The notes under the pieces were generated by a model, which was given only the letters and a program-made list of their open reading frames with translations, made no database searches and was not told the DNA's origin. A program made the translations under genes and the position numbers. A DNA stretch of 64,000 nt from Bartonella sp. M0283 (GTDB lineage Bacteria; Pseudomonadota; Alphaproteobacteria; Rhizobiales; Rhizobiaceae): contig NZ_JACFSK010000001.1 of NCBI RefSeq assembly GCF_016100455.1, positions 496,001 through 560,000 of the forward strand, in the 5' to 3' direction. Below, piece by piece: positions 17,696-27,680 of the stretch (position 1 is the stretch's first letter; each line of letters starts with the position of its first letter).

Positions 17696-19168
17696 TCAGG
17701 GGAGATAGAGGTAGGAAACGATGCGTTTGACATCACTTCCGCCAATAAAACCGACTTCCACTTCGCCGGTTTTGCCGACAACGGGTAAACCGGCTGCAAA
17801 GAGAGCCTCACGCAAGTCTTCCGGCAATTTTCCATTACCTGACCACAAAACCATAAGTGGCGTTTCGAGTTTTTCGCTGACAGATGGAGAACCGACGTGA
17901 AGAGTTTTAAGCGTCGGGTCAATCAAACGTAGATTTCCCGGTAATTGCGGATGGCGCGCAAAGACCATTGTGAACGGACCCTCTGTGCGAAGTGCCTGAT
18001 TGAGTTTTTTATAATCAAAAAGCTGTTCGGGCGGGTCAAAACGATTATAGGCCGTTGCTATGTTAATATAGAGAACACAAGGTACAACCAATGCTGCGAC
18101 TGCCCCTAATATACCGAAGGCGCGCACATATTTCAAAGAATAACACAGTCGTGAGAGGACAAGCGTGAAATAGGCAGGCGCAAGGAAAAGCAGAGGTTGC
18201 AGCCACCGATCTTTGACATTGGTGATACCAAGCACGAGAACAAGTGCGAGAACAAGCAAAATTCCGAAAAGCAGAATATGATAAACAAGATGCTCGGCTC
18301 TGTTTTCTTCGCTCGTCGTCAATTGTGATACTTTTGAATTGGAGAAGCTGTGTAAGCCCGCAAGAATGAGCGCAAGAATGAGGGCAACGGAAACAAAACC
18401 CAAAGAGGCAACAAAGAAGTCGGCCAATCCGCTCAGACGATCGGAAAAAAAGTTTCCTGTTTTGCCCATAGCAAGCTTATTGGCGCGCGCAACAACACTG
18501 GCAGGATGGGCAAACATATAGATGAAAGCAGGCGCGATTGCCGCACAAGTGGTGACAATGGCTAAAGGGAAATAGCGATTTTTCAAAGCGTTTCGAAATT
18601 CGGGAGTGAGAGCAGTACCGCAGTAAAGTGCTACGAGAAAAAGTGTGCCATTGTATTTTCCCAAAATTGCGGTAGCAGAGGCAAGTCCGAGAATAATTGC
18701 CCTGAAAAAAGACGGTTTACGTATAAAAAGACAAAATGCGGCAAATGAATAAGCAGATCCTGCCGTGCCCATGATGGAGTGGGTGAGGGCGCGTTGTGAT
18801 TCCCATCCAATCTGCGGAAGCAGAAACATTGCAAGCATGGATGCTCCGGCAACAACAGGGCGAACATCAAGGAGTCTGAGGCCGAGATAAACTCCAAGAA
18901 AAGTTGTGGCAAGCAGACCGAACTTGATCACTTGTAACAAGTAGAAATGAAGTCCGAAGAGTTGCTCGACTCCATAAGCAATCCATGTATAGAGTGGTGG
19001 TTGGGAGCCGCCATAGCCCCAATTCCAGTAACTGATATTGGAGGCAAGCTCGGCATCATCAAGGCCGGCGCCTTGTGAAAAAACAGTTACAAAGACCGTT
19101 TGGAAAGCAAAATAGAGTATGATGAAGCAAACGGCCGCGCTGCCGTAATCCGGTTTATATTTTGCCAT
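17696..19168 (-). CDS. GT39-family integral membrane glycosyltransferase (ArnT/Rgt-like)
   Basis: A protein of about 490 residues with 11-13 hydrophobic helices. The first periplasmic loop carries GAGLDDAELASN, matching the D-D/E catalytic pair of the PMT/ArnT group, followed by GGSQPPLYTW. The C-terminal 100 residues form a soluble periplasmic domain. It should transfer a sugar from a polyprenyl phosphate to an envelope target such as lipid A or core. It converges with the GT2-LABN pair, which could supply its donor. Start ATG at 19168 has AAGGA eight bases upstream; an ATG three codons earlier is less well placed. Confidence 0.88.
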   Translation of the reverse strand: MAKYKPDYGSAAVCFIILYFAFQTVFVTVFSQGAGLDDAELASNISYWNWGYGGSQPPLYTWIAYGVEQLFGLHFYLLQVIKFGLLATTFLGVYLGLRLLDVRPVVAGASMLAMFLLPQIGWESQRALTHSIMGTAGSAYSFAAFCLFIRKPSFFRAIILGLASATAILGKYNGTLFLVALYCGTALTPEFRNALKNRYFPLAIVTTCAAIAPAFIYMFAHPASVVARANKLAMGKTGNFFSDRLSGLADFFVASLGFVSVALILALILAGLHSFSNSKVSQLTTSEENRAEHLVYHILLFGILLVLALVLVLGITNVKDRWLQPLLFLAPAYFTLVLSRLCYSLKYVRAFGILGAVAALVVPCVLYINIATAYNRFDPPEQLFDYKKLNQALRTEGPFTMVFARHPQLPGNLRLIDPTLKTLHVGSPSVSEKLETPLMVLWSGNGKLPEDLREALFAAGLPVVGKTGEVEVGFIGGSDVKRIVSYLYLP

Positions 19169-19282
19169 TAGCCCCATCCTTACATTTCACAATTCAACAG
19201 TGAGTTTTGTTATAAAACTTCAAATATAATTGCCTAACCGAACGCGCAATAGGGCCGGTTATGGATAACAACAGAAACCTGA

Positions 19283-20581
19283 TCAACGGCCAATGGATAT
19301 ATAGTCCAGATCTATATTTTGAAATTCTTCCTTTTTATAGATATTGCGCAAATCTATAATTTTCCCCTGTGGCATAAGTTCGGCGAGTTTTTTCAGGTTA
19401 AGTGCGCGATAGGCATTCCATTCTGTAATAATTGTGAGTACTCCGGCCCCTTTTGCAGCTTCATAAGGAGAGGAACACCAGACAATATTATCCAGAACTT
19501 TCTTGGCCTGTTCTTCACCTTCCGGATCATGGGCACGTATCGTCAAGCCGGCCTCCTGCAAAACTTTGATAATGCTCAAAGCAGGGGATTCACGGATATC
19601 ATCGGTATTGGGTTTGAATGTTACACCAAGGACCGCGACTGTATCGGTGTTTTTTTCTTTCGCGGCTTTGATAATGCGTTCACCCATTTTTATCTTACGT
19701 TCTTCGTTGATTGAAATAACTGTTTCAATCAATTGTTGAGGGGCATTGTAATGAAGGCCGGTTGCTGCAAAGGCGCGCGTATCTTTTGGAAAACACGAGC
19801 CACCAAAACCGGGACCGGCATGTAAAAATTTGGAACCAATACGTTTATCCATGCCGATTGCCTGAGCAACTTCCTGAATATTGCCGCCGGTTTTTTCGCA
19901 TAAATCGGCAACCTGATTGATAAAAGTGACCTTCATTGCAAGGAAGGCATTGGCCGCATATTTTATCAGTTCGGCATTTTCGAGCGAAGTGATGACGAGT
20001 GGTGTTTCTCTTAAATAAAGCGGTCGATAAAGCCTGCGCATTGTTTCGCGTCCGCGTTCATCTTCGACGCCCACGACAACCCGATCAGGGCGCATGAAGT
20101 CTTCAATAGCCGAACCTTCACGTAAAAACTCTGGGTTGGAGACCATTGAAAAATGGATATCCGGACGCAATTTTTCTATACGTTTACGAATGCGCGAATT
20201 GGTGCCGACAACAACAGTCGATTTAATTACGATAACTGCACCATCCTTCATAGCATGAGCTACCTGATCGGCAGCCTGTTCTATAAAGTGTAAATCTGCT
20301 TCACCATCGCCGCGACGCGATGGCGTACCAACGGCCAGGAAAATTACATCAGCTTCTTTGACGCTATTTTCAAGATCGATTGAAAAAGACAGACGTTGTT
20401 CTTTGATGTTTCTGACCATCATTTCGTCCAGTCCGGGTTCAAAAATAGTTGCTTCCCCTTTGTTCAATCGGGCAATAATATCAGGATTGGCGTCAACACA
20501 GGTCACATCGAAACCGAATTCGGCGAAGCAAACACCTGAAACCAGCCCGACATAACCGCTACCGATCATGGTAATTTTCAT
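19283..20581 (-). CDS. ugd: UDP-glucose 6-dehydrogenase
   Basis: A 432-residue UDP-glucose/GDP-mannose dehydrogenase. The NAD site is GSGYVGLVSG at residues about 6-15. The catalytic Cys lies in GFGGSCFPKDTRAF near 260, and the C-terminal domain ends with the substrate-binding TFKPNTDDIRESP region. It oxidises UDP-glucose to UDP-glucuronate with two NAD+. Start ATG at 20581 has AAGGAAG seven bases upstream; an upstream in-frame ATG would add 20 residues not seen in the family. Neighbouring sugar-transfer genes suggest that its product feeds a uronic-acid decoration of the envelope. Confidence 0.95.
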   Translation of the reverse strand: MKITMIGSGYVGLVSGVCFAEFGFDVTCVDANPDIIARLNKGEATIFEPGLDEMMVRNIKEQRLSFSIDLENSVKEADVIFLAVGTPSRRGDGEADLHFIEQAADQVAHAMKDGAVIVIKSTVVVGTNSRIRKRIEKLRPDIHFSMVSNPEFLREGSAIEDFMRPDRVVVGVEDERGRETMRRLYRPLYLRETPLVITSLENAELIKYAANAFLAMKVTFINQVADLCEKTGGNIQEVAQAIGMDKRIGSKFLHAGPGFGGSCFPKDTRAFAATGLHYNAPQQLIETVISINEERKIKMGERIIKAAKEKNTDTVAVLGVTFKPNTDDIRESPALSIIKVLQEAGLTIRAHDPEGEEQAKKVLDNIVWCSSPYEAAKGAGVLTIITEWNAYRALNLKKLAELMPQGKIIDLRNIYKKEEFQNIDLDYISIGR

Positions 20582-20671
20582 CAAAGTCTTCCTTGCAAAA
20601 TATTGTTCTTGTTTGATATGACTGTTTTCCTGCGACTGCAACTGTCACTTAGGGAATTAAGGGGAGAAAAA

Positions 20672-21283
20672 ATGGCTACAGAGGCACTTATTGTCGTTGA
20701 TGTACAAAATGATTTTTTACCCGGTGGTGCACTCGCTGTTCCCGATGGTGACCTTATCCTTCCAACTGTTCAAGCGCTGATGGTGCGCTTCGACCATGTT
20801 ATCCTTACTCAGGATTGGCATCCGCAAAACCATCAAAGTTTTGCATCGAACCATACAGGTTTTTCTGCCTATGACACAATAACAGTCGATTATGGCCCGC
20901 AAACACTTTGGCCGGATCATTGCGTCCAGGGGTCGGATGGTGCAGCTCTTCACGGGTCACTGCCTGTGGATAAGGCTGAAATGATCATTCGCAAAGGGAT
21001 GGACCCGAGAATTGACAGTTATTCGGCTTTTTTTGAAAATGACCGTAAAACCCCGACAGGGTTGCGCGGCTATCTGAAGGAACGTGGCATTAACAAGCTT
21101 ACATTCTGCGGCCTTGCAACCGATTTTTGTGTGGCCTATTCGGCGCTGGACGCCAAGAATTGTGGCTTTGATGTGTCAGTAGCGCTTGCTGCTTGTGCCG
21201 GTATTGATCTCAACGGCTCGCTTGATCTTATGCTGAAAACCATGAATGATTCCGATGTCAAACTGTTAATGGGCGCTCTTTAA
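20672..21283 (+). CDS. pncA: Nicotinamidase
   Basis: A 203-residue cysteine hydrolase. The triad is visible: Asp in VDVQNDFLPGG, Lys in IIRKGMDP and Cys in GLATDFCV. Metal ligands lie in DWHPQNHQSF. It converts nicotinamide to nicotinate for NAD salvage. The ATG at 20672 has AAGGGGAG upstream; the frame extends 23 codons further left without a better start. It is divergent from ugd, with 90 bases between. Confidence 0.95.
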   Translation: MATEALIVVDVQNDFLPGGALAVPDGDLILPTVQALMVRFDHVILTQDWHPQNHQSFASNHTGFSAYDTITVDYGPQTLWPDHCVQGSDGAALHGSLPVDKAEMIIRKGMDPRIDSYSAFFENDRKTPTGLRGYLKERGINKLTFCGLATDFCVAYSALDAKNCGFDVSVALAACAGIDLNGSLDLMLKTMNDSDVKLLMGAL

Positions 21284-21709
21284 GAAAAAATTCTGGATAA
21301 ATTCTTCCGGCCTTTATTCCATTTTAGGGTTCGTTCCGGTCGGGGTGAAATAGAAATTTTGCCGTGAAACAATTTGTCGTTTCGTCGCAATTTTACCAAT
21401 GAGCCACACAAGGTGGCTTTTACATATGATTTTCCAATCATCTATAAAAAATTCACCTCATTGCAATCGGGTGCTGATGCATCTGGTCAAGTTCTTTAGC
21501 AATATTCGTGTCTAAAAGGTCTTGGAAAAATAAAGAAGATTTATGATAGATATATGTATATATTGCATTTATTGAAATCATAAAAAGACGAATTCCATAA
21601 AATTGCTAATAATCATAATTTATGATATAATAATAAATGTATTTATGAAAAATGCTATCGGGTAGTCGGCTGACATGATGACAGTACATGCCAATTCAAG
21701 GTTTGTAAC
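21284..21709. other. AT-rich intergenic stretch
   Basis: About 425 bases. The part 21510-21660 is very AT-rich with runs of ATAT and TAAT words. I see no gene, clear terminator or RNA. Promoter elements for the broken gene at 21710 are probably here but cannot be fixed. Confidence 0.4.
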
Positions 21710-22342
21710 ATGATAAATACTTCATATACAAAATATACAAATATTTCACCCCGACAGATAACCGAAGGAAAATCTCAAACGTCAACTTTAACGAAAGCTG
21801 ATGCGTCCGGGCAAAAAGAAGAAGCTAAACCCGTAAAATTTAATTTGACCTCTGATCCGAAGTCGTTTGACGGTCTTTCATGAGAGGATTTAGCCTCTAT
21901 TCTTCTCAATGAAGATGGATTGTATAATGAGGAAGATAAAGCGAATGCTACCTTCTTTCTTGAGAAGCAAACGCTTGATGCTTTTTGGGCTGAATATAAT
22001 AAATCAGGTGATTATGCTGCTGCACAAGAAGCCAGTATAAAGTCATTGGATAAGGCAGGAGTGAAGGAAAAGCAGACATTCCTTTGGAATGATAAACGAG
22101 CGCACATCGTGTCTGATTATGAAGCTTCAGCCAGACGCAACGGAGTTGCGGCAAAGAATTTCGATATTGATAGTGAACTCTATAATTTGCTTAAAAATGT
22201 CCATGACCGGATCAACGAGGAATCACGACTGGCATACAAGAATGGCAAAGACTTCCCGAACTATCTTGAAGATCATGACTATTTAGCAATTAAACAACAA
22301 TATGAGAGAGAAATGAAAACGGGGTTTTCCTTTAAAGTTTAA
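21710..22342 (+). pseudogene. Unknown gene interrupted by one in-frame TGA
   Basis: Reading from ATG 21710 gives 57 codons, then TGA at 21881-21883, and then an open frame continuing in the same phase to a TAA at 22342 (210 codon positions in total). The N-terminal part is Ser/Thr/Lys-rich and polar; after the stop the protein is helical and charged (EDLASILLNEDG, TLDAFWAEYNKSGDYAAA). One base change in a TGG or CGA codon would explain the stop. No homologue is recognised. It could be a fresh pseudogene or an assembly or read error. Recoding is unlikely. Confidence 0.65.
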
Positions 22343-22614
22343 TCCCGTTTCCGGTTATCAATTCAAGCTGTAAGTGATGTCCACGCTGAAGTTGCTCGTT
22401 ATATCAGAATTGACCGAAGAAATACGGCCTGAACATTGACTAAAACTACCATTCATGAGAACAACGGTTCGTGCATTCCATCGCTAACCTTGCTCCGTGA
22501 AATGTCTCCGATTTGGAGTTTGTTTGTTTTTATATCAGGAGACGAACGAAATGAAGTTGACGGAGAAGAGCATGAATAGTGCCGTTCAATTCAGAAAATG
22601 ATCATGCAGTTTTT

Positions 22615-22956
22615 TCACCCCCTCGGAAGTCTCCTTTCACAACGCTTCAAGATGGTTTGCGCGAAATCTGCGGTAGCATCAATCCGCTCCCGATTGGTCG
22701 AAAACTGCTTTTCCTGATAGGCAAGTTCGACGATTTTTCTAAAAACCGGATCAAGAATCTTCTGATCTTCGGGCGATCTTTCCTTTAATCCGTTAAGAAC
22801 GAGAGTTGTTGCTTTATCGATAGGAACACCGCTTTGACGAACCATCATGACCGAACGGCCTATTCCTGCCAAATCGGTACATTTTATGTCCGTTTCCTGC
22901 GCCAATAAGTTAGTTTGAAAAAAAATCGTTATGATGAGTGCAGCAATAACGCGCAT
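22615..22956 (-). CDS. Small secreted protein, unknown function
   Basis: A 113-residue protein. Residues 1-20 (MRVIAALIITIFFQTNLLAQ) form a clear signal peptide with a likely cut after LLAQ. The mature part is helical and charged with two Cys, which could form a disulfide. The ATG at 22956 has GAGGAG six bases upstream. The frame continues further upstream, but without support. No family recognised. Confidence 0.7.
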   Translation of the reverse strand: MRVIAALIITIFFQTNLLAQETDIKCTDLAGIGRSVMMVRQSGVPIDKATTLVLNGLKERSPEDQKILDPVFRKIVELAYQEKQFSTNRERIDATADFAQTILKRCERRLPRG

Positions 22957-23050
22957 CTTATTCTCCTCATTCATATCTAGCGAGCTCAACATTTGCGATA
23001 TAGCAACAAAGCCCACTCGTCCAACGCAAAATTGACAATCAAGTTGACAA

Positions 23051-23662
23051 TTAAAAGCTGTCCGAGTTGATAAAATCACTGATTTCTTGAGGAGGGGTTT
23101 TGTCGGTAAGCCAAAAAATATTCTTCGACAATCCGAAAACCTGCTCTGGCAACTTATCGGGAAAAGAGAGCCAATCACCGATTGTGAGAGCGTAATAATC
23201 GGCAACCGATAAAACGTCCCGTAAGCGCCGCATCATAACGGGGCTGAAAACATCCGAGCCCATGCGTCGCTTTTCATTCTTTAACGTTAGTCGCAATAAC
23301 AACAAACGCCAGTAACTATAATTGTTCTGTTTATCAAGAACGAGTTTTACTGAATGACTTCGAATGAATGTGTGAATTGCCCATAAGCCCAAGGGAAAAG
23401 GGGCGTAGATCACTATGTTTTTGTCTTCCGGAGCGTTTTGCAGCTTCAATTTTCGGTCAATCCGATAAACTGTTTTATTTACTGTGGCGAGTGAATCGGA
23501 CATTTCAAACAAAGAGTCGGGGACAAGCAAGGTGTGTTTTGCTTCGAAAAAAACGTCTGCGTTACCGTTCCGGTCAAAAATGATCGGCTTTTTTTCGGCC
23601 TGTGACTGGCTTCTTTGTAAGGATTTTTCAGTCATTAGCGTGAAACTGGAATAGCCTCCCAT
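23051..23662 (-). CDS. Hypothetical protein
   Basis: About 203 residues, soluble, rich in Leu, Lys and Arg, with the segments NIVIYAPFPLGLWAIHTFIR and YYALTIGDWLSFPDKLPEQV. No signal peptide or known motif. A second ATG nine codons in (MTEKSLQ) could be the true start; neither has a strong ribosome site. It lies beside a small secreted protein on the same strand, 95 bases apart. Function unknown. Confidence 0.6.
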   Translation of the reverse strand: MGGYSSFTLMTEKSLQRSQSQAEKKPIIFDRNGNADVFFEAKHTLLVPDSLFEMSDSLATVNKTVYRIDRKLKLQNAPEDKNIVIYAPFPLGLWAIHTFIRSHSVKLVLDKQNNYSYWRLLLLRLTLKNEKRRMGSDVFSPVMMRRLRDVLSVADYYALTIGDWLSFPDKLPEQVFGLSKNIFWLTDKTPPQEISDFINSDSF

Positions 23663-24216
23663 TGCTTGGTATTTTTACTTGCGTCAGTGAGTAAAATAAA
23701 GCAATATTGTTTCATGTTAAGATCAAAAATATGAAAAGTTGGTAGAGTTTTTCAACTTTTACACCGATACGGGGAGCAAACACTTGAAAAGCGTTTTGCT
23801 TATTGCCAGAGGGGAAGCCGAGTGACGAAAAAATTCGCACTCGGCTTTAATTATTCCGGAATGCGAGATCATCGCCACCGCCAGTTCAGAAGCTCTGTTT
23901 GCCAATTTGAAGCCGTGCATCATGGGCATATCAGGTGAACAGGTCGCCCATGATGTAATGAGCATAATCATAAAACAGAACTTGGAAACAAGTTTTGGCT
24001 TTTAAAATTGTTTGCTTCTTTAATTTTGTTTTGCTTTTTTAATTTCGTTCTGCCGGGGCTAAAGATTGCTGCTGCTAAAGATTGCAGCGGCTAAAGATTG
24101 CCGAGACCAACTCTTTCAGTTAAAAGATCAGAAAAGAATTTGTTTTGAACGCATTTCCGCAGGAAATGTCGATGAAGGCGTTTCATGAAGCGCAGTAATC
24201 AAGGAATGGAAAATAT
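23663..24216. other. Intergenic stretch before ettA
   Basis: About 550 bases. It contains the 16-base tandem repeat at 24058 and a leftward 70-codon frame (23759-23971) with three Met-rich segments, which I do not accept as a gene. The ettA promoter is not obvious. Confidence 0.4.
24058..24105. repeat. 16-bp tandem repeat, three copies
   Basis: GCTAAAGATTGC recurs at 24058, 24074 and 24090, each followed by a variable 4-base spacer. The array lies about 110 bases upstream of ettA. Confidence 0.75.
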
Positions 24217-25866
24217 ATGGCGCGGCAATTTATCTATCACATGGCTGGTCTGAGCAAATCCTATGGCAATAAAAAGATTTTGGACAATATCAATCTGTCT
24301 TTTTATCCGGATGCAAAAATAGGTATTCTGGGGCCGAATGGTGCCGGTAAGTCGACAATTTTGCGGATTATGGCAGGCATTGACAAGGAATTCATCGGTG
24401 AGGCTTGGCTTGCAGAGGGAGCAACCTGCGGATATTTGCCGCAAGAGCCGGCGCTTGATCTGTCAAAAGATGTGCGCGGCAATGTGATGGAAGGTGTTGC
24501 CGATAAAAAGGCAATTCTTGACCGCTATAATGAATTGATGATGAATTATTCTGATGAAACCGCTGAAGAAGGCGCAAAACTTCAGGATATTATTGATAGT
24601 CAGAACCTTTGGGATCTCGATTCACAGGTAGAAATGGCAATGGATGCGTTGCGTTGCCCGCCCGCAGATTCCGATGTTTCAAAACTGTCGGGTGGTGAAA
24701 AACGCCGCGTCGCTTTATGTAAATTGCTGCTGCAACAGCCTGATTTACTCTTGCTTGACGAGCCAACCAACCATCTTGATGCAGAAACCACGGCATGGCT
24801 TGAAAAACATTTGCGGGAATATCCGGGGGCTGTTCTCATCATCACGCACGATCGTTATTTCCTTGACCACGTCACCGGCTGGATTTTGGAGCTTGATCGT
24901 GGGCATGGCATACCTTACGAGGGCAACTATTCGGCCTATCTGGAAGCCAAAGCCAAGCGTCTTGCCCAGGAAGGCCGCGAAGAAGCTGCCCGCCAGAAAG
25001 CTTTGACGCGTGAACAGGAATGGATTGCGTCAAGCCCGAAAGCCCGTCAAGCCAAGTCGAAAGCGCGTATCAAGGCTTATGATGAATTGGTCAAGGCTGC
25101 AAATGACCGTCGCCCCGGTGAAGCGCAAATTATCATTCCGGTTGGCGAGAGACTGGGGCAGGTTGTTATAGAAGTAGAACATTTGACCAAAGGGTTCGGC
25201 GAACATGTATTGATTGACGATCTGTCTTTCAAATTGCCGGCTGGTGGTATTGTCGGCGTGATTGGCCCTAACGGTGCCGGTAAAACAACTTTGTTCAAAA
25301 TGCTAACCGGTCAGGAAAAGCCGGATTCGGGAACAATTCGTATCGGCGACACAGTTAAAATGAGCTATGTTGACCAAAGCCGTGACGCACTCGACCCGAA
25401 CAAAACAGTCTGGGAAGAAATTTCTGGTGGTAACGACATCATCAAACTCGGCAAATATGAGATGAACAGCCGCGCCTATTGCGGTGCGTTCAACTTCAAG
25501 GGAAGCGACCAGCAACAAAAAGTTGGCAATCTTTCGGGCGGCCAGAGAAATCGCGTGCATCTTGCAAAACTTCTGAAAGAAGGAGGCAATGTGCTATTGC
25601 TTGACGAGCCGACCAATGATCTTGACACAGAAACGCTGGCGGCACTTGAAGAGGCGCTGGAAAATTTTGCCGGTTGCGCCGTTGTTATCAGCCACGATCG
25701 TATGTTCCTTGACCGTCTGGCAACGCATATGCTGGCTTTCGAGGGCGATAGCCATGTTGAATGGTTTGAAGGCAATTTTGAAGATTACGAAGCTGATAAG
25801 ATACGCCGTCTTGGACCTGAATCGGTCAATCCGAAACGGGTTACCTATAAACGCTTAACGCGTTAA
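24217..25866 (+). CDS. ettA: Energy-dependent translational throttle protein, ABC-F ATPase
   Basis: A 549-residue soluble ABC-F protein, close to the 555 residues of E. coli EttA. Two ATPase modules are visible: Walker A GPNGAGKS near residue 40 and GPNGAGKT near 350; signatures LSGGE and LSGGQ; and Walker [13 protein letters not shown] and [11 protein letters not shown]. The linker between modules is charged and helical ([17 protein letters not shown] region). It binds the ribosomal E site and tunes the first elongation step with the ATP/ADP ratio. A strong terminator follows. Confidence 0.96.
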   Translation: MARQFIYHMAGLSKSYGNKKILDNINLSFYPDAKIGILGPNGAGKSTILRIMAGIDKEFIGEAWLAEGATCGYLPQEPALDLSKDVRGNVMEGVADKKAILDRYNELMMNYSDETAEEGAKLQDIIDSQNLWDLDSQVEMAMDALRCPPADSDVSKLSGGEKRRVALCKLLLQQPDLLLLDEPTNHLDAETTAWLEKHLREYPGAVLIITHDRYFLDHVTGWILELDRGHGIPYEGNYSAYLEAKAKRLAQEGREEAARQKALTREQEWIASSPKARQAKSKARIKAYDELVKAANDRRPGEAQIIIPVGERLGQVVIEVEHLTKGFGEHVLIDDLSFKLPAGGIVGVIGPNGAGKTTLFKMLTGQEKPDSGTIRIGDTVKMSYVDQSRDALDPNKTVWEEISGGNDIIKLGKYEMNSRAYCGAFNFKGSDQQQKVGNLSGGQRNRVHLAKLLKEGGNVLLLDEPTNDLDTETLAALEEALENFAGCAVVISHDRMFLDRLATHMLAFEGDSHVEWFEGNFEDYEADKIRRLGPESVNPKRVTYKRLTR

Positions 25867-25924
25867 CTTAGCTTGACGGTTAAAATACCGTGCTAAAAAC
25901 ACAGTTTTCCAATTCGAAATTTTG

Positions 25925-25951
25925 AAAAGCGGAGGTCACCTCCGCTTTTTT
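25925..25951 (+). terminator. Rho-independent terminator of ettA
   Basis: GCGGAGGT and ACCTCCGC pair as a compact stem and are followed by TTTTTT. It lies 59 bases after the ettA stop. Confidence 0.85.
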
Positions 25952-26484
25952 ATGAAGCAAAAATTTTTTATAACTATTATCTAGTGATTACATAGGGGGA
26001 TGGTCTTTGTTCGAGGCCTTGCTTCACGCCTTATTTATAGCAGGGTGGGGGCGGCAATAACGACAGATTGAACAGCCGAAAGTCATTGCTCGCGAGCACC
26101 GCACTTAAGCGAGCTTGTCTGATTGTTATATCCTTGCTTTGTCAGACGGATAAGAAGGCGCAAAATTCTTCAAAAAACAGAAGAAACATAAATTTCGAGC
26201 GGAATGTCAATTGGGGAATCGTGCAATTGGGCAAATCCAGCCATGTCCCCGCCATGTCAATGACCGGAAAGGAGTGTTTTGAAAAGCGGGTGCCCCATTC
26301 GACCGCGATAGTGTAATGCTGAAACCGGATAAGCCTTACAAAGATTGACGACGCGAAAAGACTCTGTGAAAAATCATATAAGCGGGATAGTAAAGGTAGA
26401 AAGAATTTTTGACTTTATGGGTGTCTTGAACCCGAAAAGTGATAAACTTATCTCACTGCACAGATGAGACAATGGAGAAAACTG
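25952..26484. other. Intergenic stretch before tam
   Basis: About 530 bases with no recognised gene. An 82-codon plus-strand frame (26068-26316) has no known motif and no ribosome site. Nothing structural stands out. Confidence 0.4.
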
Positions 26485-27249
26485 ATGCAAGATTGGTCAG
26501 CAAAACAATATTTGAAATTCGAGGATGAACGTTTGAGGCCGGTACATGACCTCGCTAATGCTGTCCCTCTGAAAGAGGTTAAAAACATTGTCGATCTCGG
26601 TTGTGGTCCTGGTACCTCTACCGAAGTTTTGTGTGAACACTGGCCAAAGGCAAAAATAACCGGTTTTGACTCTTCTCCAGATATGATTGCCAATGCCAAG
26701 AAACGTTTGCCAAAGATTGAATTTACAGTTCAAGATATCGAAAAATGGTCGCCGGATGCAGATGTTGACCTGTTGTTTTCGAATGCAGTCTTCCAATGGT
26801 TGCCTGATCATATCGAACAGATGAAGCGCCTCGTATCATCTATGAAAAACGGTGCGGCGCTTGCTGTACAAATGCCGGACAATTTGTTCGAACCGCTTCA
26901 CCGTGCAATGATTCACGTGGCTGAAGACAAAAGGTGGAATGATCGCATCGGTTCCGTGGCACGCGAAAAATTGCCGAATGTCTCGGTCTATTATGACGCA
27001 TTAAAACCGCTCGTCCATTATATTGATCTTTGGCAGACAATCTATAACCCTATTATGGAAAATCATGAAGCAATCGTTGACTGGGTTAAAGGTGCGGCTT
27101 TACGGCCATTTCTGGCACCACTCAACGAGCAAGAAAAACAGGATTATCTGGCACTTTATCTGGAACGCATCAAAAAACTCTATCCGACGCAATATGACGG
27201 CAAAGTGCTGTTACGCTTTCCCCGGCTGTTTTTGGTTTTGGTCAAGTAA
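26485..27249 (+). CDS. tam: Trans-aconitate 2-methyltransferase
   Basis: A 254-residue class I SAM methyltransferase. Motif I is IVDLGCGPGTSTEVL near residue 34, followed by FSNAVFQWLPDH near 95, which is typical of Tam. It methylates trans-aconitate, a toxic by-product of the citrate cycle, using SAM. The ATG at 26485 has GGAG eight bases upstream; an ATG seven codons earlier is less well spaced. A hairpin terminator follows at 27294. Confidence 0.92.
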   Translation: MQDWSAKQYLKFEDERLRPVHDLANAVPLKEVKNIVDLGCGPGTSTEVLCEHWPKAKITGFDSSPDMIANAKKRLPKIEFTVQDIEKWSPDADVDLLFSNAVFQWLPDHIEQMKRLVSSMKNGAALAVQMPDNLFEPLHRAMIHVAEDKRWNDRIGSVAREKLPNVSVYYDALKPLVHYIDLWQTIYNPIMENHEAIVDWVKGAALRPFLAPLNEQEKQDYLALYLERIKKLYPTQYDGKVLLRFPRLFLVLVK

Positions 27250-27293
27250 AGGTCAAGATCAGAAACTGCGTGTAGCTGTCATGAATCGAATTG

Positions 27294-27327
27294 AAAGAGC
27301 CATATATGTTATGGCTCTTTTTATTTT
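27294..27327 (+). terminator. Rho-independent terminator of tam
   Basis: AAAGAGCCATA and TATGGCTCTTT form an 11-base stem with a five-base loop, followed by a T-rich run. Confidence 0.8.
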
Positions 27328-27680
27328 CCGGTTTTCCGGACAATTTCACATCGGAATGGGATAAAATAATTTTTCGGATTAAAATCATTTTACGAGATTT
27401 GTCGCGAGGATTTCCGATTGGGGTGCGACACATATGTTCCCGTCATTTTCGCTATCTGCCTTATAACCTTCAGGCTCATACAAACGTGCTAAAAACCGCT
27501 TCTGGCCTGATAATCAAAATTTTCTCAGGGCTTCTGGTTTTATATTGTTTCATTGATTTATTCCGGCCAATTTTTGTCAAAAGCTCGCTTACCGGCGGGT
27601 CTTTATAAATCAGCTTGCATCAATAAGTGGTCTGCATCTTACAATAATTGCTGATCGTACTGCCATGCACCTGTGTCTGG
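27328..27680. other. Intergenic stretch between tam and ankyrin pseudogene
   Basis: About 350 bases. No gene or structure seen; the open frame crossing the tam terminator is not credible. Confidence 0.4.

Noticed and set aside
21881..21883. Selenocysteine reading of the in-frame TGA
   Set aside because: No selenocysteine insertion hairpin is evident just after the codon, and the protein shows no redox motif; a nonsense mutation is simpler.
23759..23971. Leftward 70-codon frame before ettA
   Set aside because: No ribosome site, odd Met-rich composition and no recognised family.
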